Shown piece after piece: positions 63,581-64,000 of a stretch of DNA of 64,000 nt (the first letter of the stretch is position 1; every line of letters starts with the position of its first letter). The stretch is from Bacteroidetes bacterium HGW-Bacteroidetes-5 (lineage in GTDB: Bacteria > Bacteroidota > Bacteroidia > Bacteroidales > UBA932): positions 1 to 64,000 of the forward strand of contig PHDC01000001.1 of assembly GCA_002842515.1 (NCBI GenBank). Direction: 5' to 3'. Below the pieces are notes generated by a model, which was not told the origin of the DNA, did no database searches, and saw nothing but the letters and a program-made list of their open reading frames with translations. A program made the translations under genes and the position numbers.

Positions 63581-64000
63581 ATGAATAGACTCCCAATCAT
63601 AAAATTCACCTGTTTTCTAACTCTTATTCTCACTTTTATTCTCATCTCTTGTAGCACTGTCAGAGTTGTACCTCAGGGTGAGAGTCTGCTCAAAGAGAAT
63701 AGAATAGTGGTACTAAACAGCGATGAAGTTGAACCGGGAGATCTTAATCAATATATCAGACAACAACCTAACAGATCTCTGGTCTACGGATGGAATCCCT
63801 TTCTGATGATCTATAACTGGAGTAACGGAAAGGGTGATGGATGGGACAGATTTGTAAAAAGAGTGGGACAACCTCCTGTTATTTTGGACTCATCACTGGT
63901 TAAAAGAAGCAGTGAAAACCTGGTTAATCATTTGACATCAATAGGATATTATAACTCAACGGTTCACGATTCAATAATTATCAAAAAGAAGCGGGGGAGG
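63581..64000 (+). CDS. TamL-like BamA/TamA-family lipoprotein, 5' part only
   Basis: The first 140 codons of a gene cut by the window edge. Lipobox LISC (Cys24) after a hydrophobic signal. The following residues (VVPQGESLLKENRIVVL, IRQQPNRSLVYGWNPFLMIYNWSN) match the N-terminus of Bacteroidota TamL, a lipid-anchored TamA homologue with POTRA domains and a C-terminal barrel for outer-membrane protein or lipid handling. Only the signal and the start of the POTRA region are in view. Divergent from the decarboxylase gene. Confidence 0.75.
   Translation, partial: MNRLPIIKFTCFLTLILTFILISCSTVRVVPQGESLLKENRIVVLNSDEVEPGDLNQYIRQQPNRSLVYGWNPFLMIYNWSNGKGDGWDRFVKRVGQPPVILDSSLVKRSSENLVNHLTSIGYYNSTVHDSIIIKKKRGR

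Noticed and set aside
1..64000. Very frequent GAGAG/CTCTC and AGAGAG runs across the window, at first suggestive of a Chi-like or polarity motif.
   Set aside because: They occur in frame in coding sequence and follow from heavy use of AGA for arginine next to GAG for glutamate, and switch strand with the genes.

Overview
The window looks like a chromosome segment from an anaerobic, low-GC member of the Bacteroidota, most likely order Bacteroidales. The evidence is: an ECF sigma/FecR/TonB-receptor module with an STN domain; proteins typical of the phylum (DUF4876, DUF6850, S46 peptidase, TamL-type lipoprotein); ferredoxin-dependent 2-oxoacid oxidoreductase with ADP-forming acyl-CoA synthetase; ATP-dependent PEP carboxykinase; and many promoters with the Bacteroidota -7 box TAnnTTTG a few bases before start codons. 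Genus and species cannot be set from the sequence alone. Genes are tightly packed; no stretch over 300 bases lacks a gene. I see no CRISPR array, insertion sequence, prophage, tRNA or rRNA.

Layout. (1) 1-13976: a FecI-type sigma factor, its FecR anti-sigma, a TonB-dependent receptor, a DUF4876 lipoprotein, a DUF6850 barrel, a second surface lipoprotein, a secreted metzincin-like protease and an S46 dipeptidyl peptidase, closed by a strong terminator. I read this as an inducible protein/peptide foraging locus. (2) 14009-16249: exported isoaspartyl peptidase/asparaginase plus a glutamate-transporter-fold symporter that has lost the acidic-side-chain-binding arginine. (3) 16260-24048: 4-alpha-glucanotransferase, omega-amidase-like hydrolase, surface 5'-nucleotidase, RNase Y, a probable 6S RNA, ZapA and a small coiled-coil protein. 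(4) 24092-29139: an energy operon of ADP-forming acyl-CoA synthetase, a 50-residue membrane peptide, ferredoxin and a three-subunit 2-oxoacid:ferredoxin oxidoreductase. (5) 29170-36166: a B12-binding radical SAM enzyme divergent from a five-gene set that forms a complete deaminase-first route for 5'-deoxyadenosine/methylthioadenosine (a DHAP-shunt variant), followed by a metallo-hydrolase. (6) 36154-42837: cell-envelope peptidases M14 and M2-like, a cyclophilin and PEP carboxykinase. (7) 42932-50446: RecQ, Maf, KdsC, a DUF2520 protein, M28 peptidase, a fucose-isomerase-fold protein and a cation efflux protein. (8) 50445-54504: an electron-transfer flavoprotein/acyl-CoA dehydrogenase operon led by a DUF3467 protein. 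(9) 54527-64000: valyl-tRNA synthetase, thioesterase, TatA, TatC, ABC-F ATPase, two tail-to-tail SPOUT rRNA/tRNA methyltransferases, an arginine-decarboxylase-family enzyme and the first 140 codons of a TamL-like lipoprotein.

Taken together the genes describe a protein- and amino-acid-fermenting lifestyle: extracellular and periplasmic peptidases release short peptides and amino acids, 2-oxoacids are oxidised to acyl-CoA with reduced ferredoxin, and the acyl-CoA is cashed for ATP by the ADP-forming synthetase. The two loci I would follow up first are the sigma-controlled peptidase/TonB locus and the radical-SAM/DHAP-shunt pair. All functions are inferred by reading the sequence; no database search was run.
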